Assembly: GCF_014648075.1 (NCBI RefSeq) | Contig: NZ_BMQK01000001.1 | Location: 868,001-932,000 of the forward strand | Source of the DNA: Streptomyces ruber | Lineage (GTDB): Bacteria; Actinomycetota; Actinomycetes; Streptomycetales; Streptomycetaceae | Direction: 5' to 3' | Length of the DNA stretch: 64,000 nucleotides | Shown: positions 27,935-36,424 of the stretch, piece by piece | Layout of the letters: each line of letters opens with the position of its first letter | How positions within the stretch are numbered: the stretch's first letter is position 1 | Notes under the pieces: model-generated | The model's database searches: none | What the model saw: only the letters and a program-made list of their open reading frames with translations | What the model was told of the DNA's origin: nothing | Made by a program: the position numbers and the translations under genes

Positions 27935-29134
27935 ATGGGTGAGTTCATGACGGAGACGAAGCACAGCCCGGCCGGTCCACGGGAACGGCTGAACCCCCTC
28001 ACGGGTGCCTCGCGCCCGGCGGACGCCACCGGTGCGGCCGGTGACGGCGGGGGGCTCGCGCAGGAGGCCGCCGGGACGGAGGAAGCCGACGGACCGGCGG
28101 AGGCGCCGGATCCCTCCCTGGCGCAGGAGGCGGCGGACACACTGGAGCGGGCACGGGCGTCGGTCGACCCCGAGCTGCGCCGCGCCGTCGAGTCACTGCC
28201 GGGTGCGATGCGGCGGATCGCGCGCTATCACTTCGGCTGGGAGCACGTGGACGGCACCCCGGCCGCGGGCAACGGGGGCAAGGCGATACGCCCCGCGCTC
28301 GTGCTGTCCGCGGTCGCGGCGCTCGGCGGGCCGCAACCCGCTGCCGTGCCCGCCGCCGCGGCGGTGGAACTGGTCCACAACTTCACGCTGCTGCACGACG
28401 ACGTGATGGACCGGGACGTCACCCGCAGGCACCGGGCCACGGTGTGGACCGTGTTCGGCGACGCCGACGCCATCCTCACCGGTGACGCCCTCCAGGCCCT
28501 GGCCCAGCGGCTGCTCGCCGAGGACCCGCACCCGGCGTCCGCGGCCGCCGCCGCCCGGCTGGCCGCCTGTGTGATCGAACTGTGTGCCGGCCAGCAGGTG
28601 GACACCGCGCTCGCTCGCAGCGGCCCCGACGAGGTCACGCTCGACGAGGTGCTCGCCATGGCGGAGGCCAAGACGGGGGCGTTGCTGGGGTGCGCCTGCG
28701 CGGTGGGCGGGCTGTACGCAGGAGCGGCCGCGGAGGACGTCGACGCGCTGGACGCCTTCGGCCGCGAGGCGGGTCTCGCCTTCCAGCTCATCGACGACGT
28801 GATCGGCATCTGGGGGGATCCGGGCCGTACCGGCAAGCCGGCCGGGGCGGACCTCGCGGCCCGTAAGAAGTCGCTGCCGGTCGTTGCCGCGCTCACCTCG
28901 GGCACTCCGGCGGCGGACGAGCTCGCCGCGCTCTACCGGCTGCCGTACGAGGAGGGTGATCTGGAGCGCACGGTGCTCGCCGTGGAGCGCGCGGGCGGCC
29001 GGGACTGGGCCCAGTCGCAGGCGGCCGACCGCATGGCCCACGCGATGCACGAACTCTCCCGCGCGGTCTCCGACCCGGAGGCCGCGGGCGAACTCCTCGC
29101 CCTGGCGGAGTTCGTGACGCGGCGCACCAACTGA
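27935..29134 (+). CDS. Polyprenyl (geranylgeranyl-type) diphosphate synthase, likely encapsulin cargo
   Basis: A 399-aa trans-prenyltransferase. Two Asp-rich motifs bind Mg-diphosphate: DDVMDRD near residues 154-160 and DDVIGIWGD near 287-295; GGKAIRPALVLSA near 111-123 binds IPP. Residues 1-85 are an unusual low-complexity extension (Gly, Ala, Glu, Pro) containing RLNPLTGASRP near 19-29 and LAQEAA twice (~43 and ~67). Known Family 2 encapsulin cargos carry such disordered N-terminal targeting segments. ATG 27935 follows AAGGTGA; ATG 27947 (MTETKHSPAG) is a good alternative. Product chain length cannot be read from sequence. Confidence 0.88.
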   Translation: MGEFMTETKHSPAGPRERLNPLTGASRPADATGAAGDGGGLAQEAAGTEEADGPAEAPDPSLAQEAADTLERARASVDPELRRAVESLPGAMRRIARYHFGWEHVDGTPAAGNGGKAIRPALVLSAVAALGGPQPAAVPAAAAVELVHNFTLLHDDVMDRDVTRRHRATVWTVFGDADAILTGDALQALAQRLLAEDPHPASAAAAARLAACVIELCAGQQVDTALARSGPDEVTLDEVLAMAEAKTGALLGCACAVGGLYAGAAAEDVDALDAFGREAGLAFQLIDDVIGIWGDPGRTGKPAGADLAARKKSLPVVAALTSGTPAADELAALYRLPYEEGDLERTVLAVERAGGRDWAQSQAADRMAHAMHELSRAVSDPEAAGELLALAEFVTRRTN

Positions 29135-29341
29135 GCGCCGGGGCCCCGCCCGGTGCCGTCGGCTCCCGGGACCCGGCGCCGTCGGTTCCCGGAGTCACCG
29201 GGCGCGCCCCCGCCCGCTTCCGCACGCGGTGCCGCGCCCCCGACCGCGCGCGTTCCGCCCCTCGTGTCCCGATCTGTTGTCGTACCCGCCCATTAGGCTG
29301 CAACCGCCGGACACGCGCAGCATGTTGGAAGGGCGGACACC

Positions 29342-30007
29342 ATGGGCGTGAGAATCCGCACGGCGGACCAGCACGACCACGAGACGGTCACCTGGCTCCT
29401 CGACCGGGCGTTCGACGACGATCCGGTGAGCGTCTGGCTGTTCCCCCAGGCGGGGCACCGCCGGACCACGCATCCCCGGCTGATGGCCGCCTTCGTCGAC
29501 ATGGTGCTGGCCCGGGGGCGCATCGACATCACCGAGGACGGCACCGCCTGCGCGCTGTGGCTGTCCGTACCGGCGGGAAAGGGCGAGGGGGGCGAGGAAG
29601 CGGCCGACGACCCCGCGCAGTTGCGCGCGGCGCTCGACCCGGACAACGAACGCATGGAGCTGGTCGGCAGGCTGACCAGCGAGGCCCACCCGGAGGGTCG
29701 TGCCCACGAGTACCTGTGGCTGATCGCGGTGGCGCCCGAGTGCCAGGGCGAGGGCCTCGGCACGGAACTCCTCCGGTCCGTGCTCGACCGCTGCGACCAC
29801 GACGGGGTGCCGGCCTATCTCGAGGCGAGCAACGTGCGCAGCCGCACGCTGTACGAACGGCTCGGCTTCGTCTTCGGGGGCCGTACGGTCGACCTGCCGG
29901 ACGGTCCCCCGATGTGGCCGATGTGGCGCGAGCCGCGGATCCCGGCCCGCGGCCCGTCCGCCCCCGTACGGAGCGCGGGCGCCGGACCGGGCCTCGCCCT
30001 ACCCTGA
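29342..30007 (+). CDS. GNAT family N-acetyltransferase
   Basis: A 221-aa GNAT protein. The acetyl-CoA site is ECQGEGLGTELLRSVLDRC near residues 140-158 (QxxGxG/A), and ASNVRSRTLYERLGF near 163-177 is the typical C-terminal strand-helix. Residues 195-221 form a Pro/Ala-rich tail. An internal acidic insert (GKGEGGEEAADDP near 80-92) is likely a loop. ATG 29342. Substrate unknown. It is separated by only 4 bp from the next small gene, so the two are probably co-transcribed. Confidence 0.82.
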   Translation: MGVRIRTADQHDHETVTWLLDRAFDDDPVSVWLFPQAGHRRTTHPRLMAAFVDMVLARGRIDITEDGTACALWLSVPAGKGEGGEEAADDPAQLRAALDPDNERMELVGRLTSEAHPEGRAHEYLWLIAVAPECQGEGLGTELLRSVLDRCDHDGVPAYLEASNVRSRTLYERLGFVFGGRTVDLPDGPPMWPMWREPRIPARGPSAPVRSAGAGPGLALP

Positions 30008-30011
30008 GGGC

Positions 30012-30236
30012 ATGGACAGCAACGAGCAAGCCTGTCCCGTCTGCGGACAGCCCGTGGCGATGGTGGTACGGCGGCGCAAGACGCTCGGCGCCTTCGTGCC
30101 CGTCTGGGGTCCCGGTGACTGCCGGAACCCGGAGTGCGGCGCGCACACCGAGCCGGCCGGGGGAGACGCCCGGAAGCGGTCCCGGGAGCGGGCGGCGGAG
30201 GACATCGGTGAGGCGCCCGGGGAGCACGCGCTGTAG
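30012..30236 (+). CDS. Small zinc-ribbon-like protein, hypothetical
   Basis: A 74-aa protein with two CxxC-type pairs, CPVC near residues 8-11 and CRNPEC near 37-42, that could bind one zinc, followed by a charged tail (RKRSRERAAED). No known domain name can be given with confidence. ATG 30012, 4 bp after the acetyltransferase stop. Confidence 0.7.
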   Translation: MDSNEQACPVCGQPVAMVVRRRKTLGAFVPVWGPGDCRNPECGAHTEPAGGDARKRSRERAAEDIGEAPGEHAL

Positions 30237-30329
30237 CGGGTGCGCGGGTGTGCGGCGGAACCGTGGGCCGAGAGCCGGGAAGCGGGGGCGAGCACGTGGA
30301 GAGGAGGGGCGGTGACACACGGGGACGGC

Positions 30330-30420
30330 GAAGGGGCCCGGCCGAGGTGTCGGCCGGGCCCCTCCCCGGAGGTCCGCGGACCCGCGAGGGTGCACCACTC
30401 GCCGGTCGTCGCGGAGCGGG
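30330..30420 (-). ncRNA. Candidate s-SodF small RNA from the sodN 3' untranslated region
   Basis: In S. coelicolor processing of the sodN mRNA 3' end yields a ~90-nt RNA (s-SodF) that pairs with the sodF message and lowers iron-SOD production when nickel is available. Here the region just after the sodN stop ends at a strong hairpin, and the size and position fit. The boundaries are inferred from the terminator; sodF is not in the window, so complementarity could not be tested. Confidence 0.45.
30333..30362. terminator. sodN terminator
   Basis: GGGGCCCGGCCGA (30333-30345) pairs with TCGGCCGGGCCCC (30350-30362), a perfect 13-bp stem over a GGTG loop, 64 bp past the sodN stop on the minus strand. 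Confidence 0.85.
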
Positions 30421-30426
30421 CTCCGG

Positions 30427-30822
30427 TCAGGCCTTCTTGGTCTCCCAGAAAATCTTGTCGATCTGGGCGATGTAGTCCAGTGCCTTCTGGCCGGTCGCCG
30501 GGTCGGTCGACGCCTTCGCGGCCGACAGGGCCTTGAGGGTGTCGTTGACCAGCTGGTGCAGCTCCGGGTACTTCTCGAAGTGCGGCGGCTTGAAGTAGTC
30601 GCTCCACAGCACGGAGACGTGGTGCTTCGCGAGCTCCGCGCGCTGCTCCTTGATGATGGTGGCGCGCGTCTGGAAGTGCGGGTCGTCGTTGGCCGCCATC
30701 TTCTCCTGGGTGGCCTTCACCGACTCCGCCTCGATGCGGGCCTGGGCCGGGTCGTACACACCGCAGGGCAGGTCGCAGTGCGCGCTGACCTTGACCTTAG
30801 GCGCAAACAGGCGGGAAAGCAT
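30427..30822 (-). CDS. sodN: Nickel superoxide dismutase precursor
   Basis: A 131-aa NiSOD. The 14-residue leader (MLSRLFAPKVKVSA) is removed by SodX so that His15 becomes the N-terminus of the nickel hook HCDLPCGVY (Cys ligands at 16 and 20). The rest is the conserved helical body ending FWETKKA. It disproportionates superoxide as a hexamer. ATG 30822 has GAAGGACAG before it. Expression is normally nickel-dependent. It is divergent from sodX, with 145 bp between starts. Confidence 0.97.
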   Translation of the reverse strand: MLSRLFAPKVKVSAHCDLPCGVYDPAQARIEAESVKATQEKMAANDDPHFQTRATIIKEQRAELAKHHVSVLWSDYFKPPHFEKYPELHQLVNDTLKALSAAKASTDPATGQKALDYIAQIDKIFWETKKA

Positions 30823-30967
30823 GTAGCTGTCCTTCCTCGTGATCGTCTTCTCAGGTGCGACATTACTCCGTGGGAGACGCGATTTCGCGAGTGCCCCCGG
30901 CGGCTTAGGACAAAAGTCCGGGGTCAGACTGGGACTGGTGGAGGAACGGACCGGGGAGGTGCCGGGG

Positions 30968-31402
30968 ATGCCGGAGCTGTCGCAGGAGACCGAGCGTGCG
31001 AGGGCCCTGCTGCCCTTCGGGGTGGCGGAGGTCACGGGTCCGTCGATGGTGCCCACGCTGCGGCACGGGGACCGTCTCCTCGTCCACTACGGGGCGCGCG
31101 TGCGGGTCGGCGACGTGGTCGTGCTGCGGCATCCGTTCCAGCAGGACCTGCTGGTGGTGAAGCGGGTCGCCGAGCGGCGCGAGGGCGGCTGGTGGGTGCT
31201 CGGCGACAACCCGTACGCGGGCGGGGACAGCACCGACTACGGCACGGTGCCCGAGGACCTCGTCGTCGGCACGGTGCGCCTGAGGTACCGGCCGCGGAGC
31301 GGGTCTCAGTTCTCGCCGGTCGCGCTCGTGCGCTGGCTGTTCTCGTCGGTGCGGCTCGTGTTCGCCGACCGGTCGGCCTCCAGGCGTTTGCGGGCGCGGT
31401 AG
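30968..31402 (+). CDS. sodX: SodX, nickel-SOD maturation protease (S24/S26 signal-peptidase type)
   Basis: A 144-aa peptidase that trims the SodN leader. The catalytic Ser lies in EVTGPSMVPTL near residues 20-30, the Lys in LLVVKRVAERR near 60-70, and the GDNPYAGGDSTDYG signature near 79-92 matches S26 peptidases. The ATG at 30968 has GGGGAGG; the frame extends to 30839 without family sequence. The last 97 bases overlap the convergent CGNR gene, an unusually long tail overlap. Confidence 0.9.
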   Translation: MPELSQETERARALLPFGVAEVTGPSMVPTLRHGDRLLVHYGARVRVGDVVVLRHPFQQDLLVVKRVAERREGGWWVLGDNPYAGGDSTDYGTVPEDLVVGTVRLRYRPRSGSQFSPVALVRWLFSSVRLVFADRSASRRLRAR

Positions 31403-31935
31403 GCGGCCACGTTGGCGCGGGTCGCGCAGCGGTCCGAGCAGTAGCGCCGGGAGCGGTTGGTGGAGGTGTCCAGGTAGGCGTTGCGGCACGGTGCGGCCTC
31501 GCACAGGCCGAGCCGGTCCACGCCGTACTCGGTGAGGTGGAAGGCCAGTCCCATCGCGGCGATCGCCGCGTACCCGGCGGTCGCGTTGGACGGGTGGTCC
31601 GCCAGGTGCATGTGCCACAGCGGGCGTCCGTCGTCGTCCCGGAAGTCGTGGCCGGAGATCTGCGGGCTCACCGGGAACTCCAGTAGCAGCGAGTTCAGCA
31701 GGTCCACCGCAAGGGTCTCGTCCCCGCCGTCCGCGGCCTCGAAGACGGCGCGCAGCCGGCCCCGGACCGAGCGGAAGCGGGTGACGTCGGCGTCGGTGGC
31801 GCGGCGGGCCGCCGACTGGTTGCCTCCGAAGAGGTCGCGGACGGCCCCCACCGAGGTGAGCGTGTCGGTGCCCCGGAGTGGTTCCTCGGTGTTGACGAGA
31901 CGGACGGCGTAATCCGAGTAATAGGCCAGTTCCAC
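31306..31935 (-). CDS. CGNR zinc finger/ABATE domain regulator
   Basis: A 209-aa protein. Residues ~1-140 form an ABATE-like domain (MELAYYSDYAVRLVNTEEP start, then ISGHDFRDDDGRPLWHMHL). Residues ~144-190 form a CGNR zinc finger (LCEAAPCRNAYLDTSTNRSRRYCS, with RC and ATRANVAAYRARK), here with CRNA where many have CGNR. It likely acts as a DNA-binding stress regulator. ATG 31935. Its C-terminal 32 codons lie antisense to the end of sodX. Confidence 0.8.
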   Translation of the reverse strand: MELAYYSDYAVRLVNTEEPLRGTDTLTSVGAVRDLFGGNQSAARRATDADVTRFRSVRGRLRAVFEAADGGDETLAVDLLNSLLLEFPVSPQISGHDFRDDDGRPLWHMHLADHPSNATAGYAAIAAMGLAFHLTEYGVDRLGLCEAAPCRNAYLDTSTNRSRRYCSDRCATRANVAAYRARKRLEADRSANTSRTDENSQRTSATGEN

Positions 31936-32074
31936 TTGTAGTCCTTACGAGGGGGCTCTATCGTCGTGCGTACGAGGTAAGTAACGGTTGAAGGCGCTTT
32001 CAGGGTATTACGCGGTCCGGTGCGTCACCCGGACGGCACGGACAGCGCGTGCGGCGTTGACGAGAGGGCTTGCA

Positions 32075-32845
32075 TTGACCACCTCCACCCCCCGACCCAC
32101 CGGCACCGACTGGCACGCCTGGCAGGAGAGCTGGGACCGGCAGCAGGAGTGGTACCTCCCCGACCGCGAGGAGCGGTTCCGGGTGATGCTGGACATGGTC
32201 GAGGCGTTCGCCGGGACCGCGCCCCGCGTCCTCGACCTCGCCTGCGGCACGGGAAGTATCACGGCCAGACTGCTCGCCCGGTTCCCAGAGGCGACCAGCA
32301 CGGGCGTCGACCTCGACCCGGCCCTCCTCACGATCGCCGGGGGGACCTTCGCCGACGACCCGCGGGTCTCGCTCGTGACGGCCGACCTCACCGACCCCGC
32401 GTGGGTGAGCCGGCTGCCGTACGACTCGTACGACGCGGTGCTCACCGCGACCGCCCTGCACTGGCTGCGCACCGAACCCCTCGCGGCCCTCTACGGTCAG
32501 GTCGCGGACCTCGTCCGCGACGGCGGTGTCCTGATGAACGCGGACCACATGCCCGACGGGAACACCCCCCGGATCGACGCGGCCGAGCGCGCCCACCGCC
32601 ACGCGCGCATGGAGCGCGCCAAGCGGGACGGCGCGCTCGACTGGGCCGAGTGGTGGCGGCTGGCCGCCGAGGACCCGGTCCTCGCCGGGCCCACCGCGCG
32701 CCGCTTCGAGATCTACGGGGAACACGCGGAGGGCGACACCCCGTCCGTCGACTGGCACACCCGCACGCTGCGGGAGGCGGGCTTCGCGGAGGCGCGGCCG
32801 GTGTGGCGCTCGCCGTCGGACGCGCTGGTGCTGGCGGTCAAGTAG
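32075..32845 (+). CDS. SAM-dependent methyltransferase (class I)
   Basis: A 256-aa methyltransferase. The SAM-binding loop VLDLACGTGSITARLLARFP lies near residues 45-64, the acidic second motif STGVDLDPALL near 67-77, and a YDAVLTATALHWL motif near 116-128. The acceptor is unknown. I chose the TTG at 32075 (MTTSTPRPTGTDWHAW) because GAGAGGG lies six bases upstream; the frame is open back to 31988 but lacks a good ribosome site. The downstream gap to 32993 holds no gene. Confidence 0.8.
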   Translation: MTTSTPRPTGTDWHAWQESWDRQQEWYLPDREERFRVMLDMVEAFAGTAPRVLDLACGTGSITARLLARFPEATSTGVDLDPALLTIAGGTFADDPRVSLVTADLTDPAWVSRLPYDSYDAVLTATALHWLRTEPLAALYGQVADLVRDGGVLMNADHMPDGNTPRIDAAERAHRHARMERAKRDGALDWAEWWRLAAEDPVLAGPTARRFEIYGEHAEGDTPSVDWHTRTLREAGFAEARPVWRSPSDALVLAVK

Positions 32846-32992
32846 CGGGAGCGCGCGGTATTCACGGGGGAGACGCGCGTGACGGGCGGGCGGTACGGGC
32901 AGAGGCGGTACAGCGGTCGTGGTACCACCCCGGTCCGTACCACTGCCGTCCGTACCGCCCCTGTCCGTGCGGGCCCTCGCGGGCACCTGTCG

Positions 32993-33805
32993 TCAGAGCA
33001 CCTTCGACAGGAACGACTTCGTGCGCTCCTGCTGCGGGTCGGTCAGGACGTCACGCGGGTTGCCGGACTCGACGACCACACCGCCGTCCATGAAGACGAG
33101 GCTGTCGCCGACCTCACGGGCGAAGCCCATCTCGTGGGTGACGACCACCATCGTCATGCCGGACTCGGCGAGGTCGCGCATGACGTCGAGGACGTCGCCG
33201 ACCAGCTCCGGGTCGAGGGCCGAGGTCGGCTCGTCGAAGAGCATGAGCTTCGGGTCCATCGCGAGCGCCCGGGCGATCGCCACGCGCTGCTGCTGGCCGC
33301 CGGAGAGCTGCGAGGGGTAGTTGCCCGCCTTGTCGGCGAGGCCGACGCGTTCCAGCAGCTCCGTGGCCCGCTCCCGGGCCCTGGCCTTGGCCGTGCCCTT
33401 GACCTGGACCGGTGCCTCCATGACGTTCTCGACGGCCGTCATGTGCGGGAACAGGTTGAAGCGCTGGAAGACCATGCCGATGTCCCGGCGCTTGAAGGCC
33501 ACCTCGCTGTCCTTGAGCTCGTACAGCTTGTCGCCCTTCTGGCGGTAGCCGACCAGCTCGCCGTCGACGTAAAGACGTCCGGCGTTGATCTTCTCGAGGT
33601 GGTTGATACACCTGAGGAAGGTGGACTTGCCGGAGCCGGAGGGACCGATGAGGCAGAACACCTCGCCGGTCCGCACCTCCAGGTCGATGCCCTTGAGGAC
33701 CTCGACGGATCCGAAGGACTTGTGGACGCCCTCGGCCTTCACCATGGCGGGGGCGGCGGCCGGGGCGGCCGTGGTGGACGAGGCCCCGGTGGGGGACTGC
33801 GTCAT
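32993..33805 (-). CDS. Polar amino acid ABC transporter ATPase
   Basis: A 270-aa ABC ATPase after a 20-residue Ala/Pro-rich lead. Walker [11 protein letters not shown] lies near residues 54-63, the signature LSGGQQQR near 167-174, Walker [13 protein letters not shown] near 187-198, and the switch His in [10 protein letters not shown] near 221-230. It belongs to the GlnQ/HisP group that drives amino-acid import. The ATG at 33805 overlaps the permease stop as ATGA, so translation is coupled. Confidence 0.94.
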   Translation of the reverse strand: MTQSPTGASSTTAAPAAAPAMVKAEGVHKSFGSVEVLKGIDLEVRTGEVFCLIGPSGSGKSTFLRCINHLEKINAGRLYVDGELVGYRQKGDKLYELKDSEVAFKRRDIGMVFQRFNLFPHMTAVENVMEAPVQVKGTAKARARERATELLERVGLADKAGNYPSQLSGGQQQRVAIARALAMDPKLMLFDEPTSALDPELVGDVLDVMRDLAESGMTMVVVTHEMGFAREVGDSLVFMDGGVVVESGNPRDVLTDPQQERTKSFLSKVL

Positions 33806-34743
33806 GCCGTGACTCCCTTCGGGCGGCGCGCGGGCAGGACGGCGGCCCTGAAGCGCTGGAACGGGGTCGGCGGCAGGGTGCGGCTGGAGCCGCGGGCGTA
33901 GTACCGCTCGATGTAGTACTGCCCGACGCTCAGGATCGAGGTCATGATCAGGTACCAGGCGGCGGCGAGGAAGTACATCTCCACCGAGGAGCCCGCGTTC
34001 TGGCCGATGTCCTGCGCCTGTTTGAACAGGTCGAGGAACTGCACCGCCGAGACGAGCGAGGTCGTCTTCAGCATGTTGATGACCTCGTTGCCCGTGGGCG
34101 GCACGATCACGCGCATCGCCTGCGGGATCACGATCCGGCGCAGCGTCTTCACATGGCTCATGCCCAGCGCGTGCGACGCCTCGGTCTGGCCCTCGTCGAC
34201 CGAGAGCAGACCGGCGCGGCAGATCTCCGCCATGTACGCGGCCTCGTTGAGGCCCAGGCCGAGCAGCGCCGTCAGCAGCGGCGTCATGAAGGACGACCAG
34301 TAGTCCTTGTAGATCGGGCCGAGGTTGATGTACTCGAAGACCAGGCCCAGGTTGAACCAGACGAACAGCTGGACCAGGACCGGGGTGCCGCGGAAGAACC
34401 AGATGTAGAACCACGCGATCGACGAGGTCACCGGGTTCTTCGACAGGCGCATCACGGCGAGCACGATGCCGCCCACGATGCCGATGAGCATCGAGAGGAT
34501 GGTGAGCTGGAGGGTGTTCCAGACACCGTCGAGGATGCGGTCGTCGAAGAAGTACTCGGGTATCGCGTCCCAGTTGATCTTGCCTTGCGCGAAGGCGTAG
34601 ACGACGGCGCCCAGCAGGGCCAGCGCGACGGCCGCGGACACGTACCGCCCCGGGTGCCGGACGGGGACGGCCTTGATGGCCTCCGGTCCGGCGGGAGGTG
34701 TCACATCGGCGCAACCGTCCGTCTTGTTGACGTCAACAGTCAT
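33802..34743 (-). CDS. Polar amino acid ABC transporter permease
   Basis: A 313-aa HisM/GlnP-type permease with an N-terminal polar tail, one helix near residue 33 and five more segments in the transport domain. The coupling loop [20 protein letters not shown] near residues 189-208 carries the EAA-type motif, and [19 protein letters not shown] near 114-132 is typical of amino-acid permeases. A single permease gene implies a homodimer. 68 bp downstream of the binding protein. Confidence 0.93.
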   Translation of the reverse strand: MTVDVNKTDGCADVTPPAGPEAIKAVPVRHPGRYVSAAVALALLGAVVYAFAQGKINWDAIPEYFFDDRILDGVWNTLQLTILSMLIGIVGGIVLAVMRLSKNPVTSSIAWFYIWFFRGTPVLVQLFVWFNLGLVFEYINLGPIYKDYWSSFMTPLLTALLGLGLNEAAYMAEICRAGLLSVDEGQTEASHALGMSHVKTLRRIVIPQAMRVIVPPTGNEVINMLKTTSLVSAVQFLDLFKQAQDIGQNAGSSVEMYFLAAAWYLIMTSILSVGQYYIERYYARGSSRTLPPTPFQRFRAAVLPARRPKGVTA

Positions 34744-34811
34744 GGGTGGTGCCTCTCATAGCCTCGTGCCTCACAGCCTCTTGGCTCATGGCCAGATTCG
34801 GGCGGGCGGGC

Positions 34812-35792
34812 TCAGGAGCCACCGTTGATCTTCACTTCGGTGATCGCGCCGTCCGCGACGCCCCACTTGTCGACGATCTTCTGGTACTCGCCGTTGTCGA
34901 TGATCGCCTGCACGGCGGCCTGCAGGGCGTCACGCAGCTCGGTCTTGTCCTTGGCCACGGCGATGCCGTACGGGCCCGCCTCGACCTGGTCGCCGACGAT
35001 CTCGAAGTAGGCGCCGTCACCGGCGTTCTTCACCGAGTACGCGGCGATCGGGAAGTCGGCGGAGACGACGTTCGCGCCCTTGGAGCGCATACGGGTCTCG
35101 GCCTCGGGATTGGTGGGGAAGTCCTCGATCTTCAGTTCCCCCTTGCCGTCCTCCGTACACTTCTTCGCCTGCTCCTTGGCGAGGTCGTGGGAGAAGGTGT
35201 TGCGCTGCACGGCCATGGTCTTGCCGCACAGGTCGTCCCAGGTCTTGATGCCTTGGTCGTCGCCCTTGTTGGTGTAGAGCGAGACACCCGCCGTGAAGTA
35301 GTCGACGAAGTCGACGCCGTCGCCGACCTTCTTGCCGGTGTCGGCGTCGACGCCCTCCTGGCGCTCCTTGGTGTCGGTCATGGCCGACATGGCGATGTCG
35401 TAGCGGTTGGAGGCGAGACCGGTGATCAGGGTGTCGAACGTGGCGTTCTGGAACTCGAACTTCACACCGAGCTGCTTGCCCAGCGCCTCGGCGATGTCGG
35501 GGTCGATGCCGACGACGTCGCCCTTGTCGTCCTTGAACTCGACCGGTGCGTACGCGATGTCCGAGCCGACACGGAGGACGCCCTTGGCGCGGATGTCGGC
35601 GGGCAGCCTGTCGGCGAGCGGGGCCGCGTTCGCGCTGCCGCTCGCCGGGTTGCCGTCGCCGCCGTTGCCGGCGTCGTTCTTCGTCTGGTCACCGCAGCCG
35701 GTGAGCAGCAGGGCGCCTGCGACCGCTATCGCGCCGGCCGCGGCCGTCCGGGAGCGCATGGAGGTCGGGCGGCGGGTGATGCCTGCGGTCAT
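34812..35792 (-). CDS. Polar amino acid-binding lipoprotein
   Basis: A 326-aa family 3 solute-binding protein. The signal peptide ends in a lipobox (GALLLTGC) with the anchor Cys at residue 33. The mature part shows the fold's typical GVLRVGSDIAYAPVEFKD start and VVGIDPDIAEALGKQLGV. Substrate is probably a polar or basic amino acid; specificity is not evident. ATG 35792 follows GGAGGA; a second ATG at 35759 (MRSRT) is possible. First gene of the three-gene transporter operon. Confidence 0.93.
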   Translation of the reverse strand: MTAGITRRPTSMRSRTAAAGAIAVAGALLLTGCGDQTKNDAGNGGDGNPASGSANAAPLADRLPADIRAKGVLRVGSDIAYAPVEFKDDKGDVVGIDPDIAEALGKQLGVKFEFQNATFDTLITGLASNRYDIAMSAMTDTKERQEGVDADTGKKVGDGVDFVDYFTAGVSLYTNKGDDQGIKTWDDLCGKTMAVQRNTFSHDLAKEQAKKCTEDGKGELKIEDFPTNPEAETRMRSKGANVVSADFPIAAYSVKNAGDGAYFEIVGDQVEAGPYGIAVAKDKTELRDALQAAVQAIIDNGEYQKIVDKWGVADGAITEVKINGGS

Positions 35793-36424
35793 GGTGGTGT
35801 CCTCCGGCGGGGTGGGTGGGCTCGGCGGGGTGTGTGGTTCCGGCGAGGTGGGTGAGGGACGCCGGACCTGCCGAACGGTCGTGTCGTGGGGTCGGCGTCA
35901 GCACACGTCATCGGGCGCCGCGACCTGAAGTGATTACGGCATCTTGCCATTCGGACTGGGGCGTTCAAGCGATCTGATATGTCAAAAATGGATAACGGGT
36001 GACCGGTGACGGCCTTACGGGGCTCCGGTGCGCCGCGGGGCGTGCGTGACCGGTCGCGAACTCGGTTGCCACCGAGTGGGGTTGGTCACGAACCGGGGCG
36101 GTCGCGAGCCCGGTCGACGCGGTCGTTGTGGACCATGTCACGAACCCGCCGGGCGGTTTTGGCATATCCGGCCAAGAGAGCTGTCGTCGGCGTGTGACCT
36201 TTGCGTTGTGGACTCGTCGGCGGTGCCGTCCGTCCGGTAAGAAGGTTGCTTACACCCCTCATCCGGGGCTCAGGGCGCGTGTGCGGCGCGCCCGTCGCGC
36301 TCGTGTCCGTACGTCTCGGCCATCCGCCCGTGCGTATCGGCCTTTCGGGCATTGCGCGGTCCCAACCACTCCCTGACCGGGAGCGGCCACCCTCACACCA
36401 TGAATACCTAAGGGGTAAATCAAA
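35793..36424. other. Intergenic region between divergent transporter and malic enzyme genes
   Basis: 632 bp with no convincing gene. It should hold promoters for both sides. The part near 36010-36120 is rich in short GGTCGCGA/GGTTG-type repeats, and 35930-36000 is AT-richer, consistent with the transporter promoter. Confidence 0.5.
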
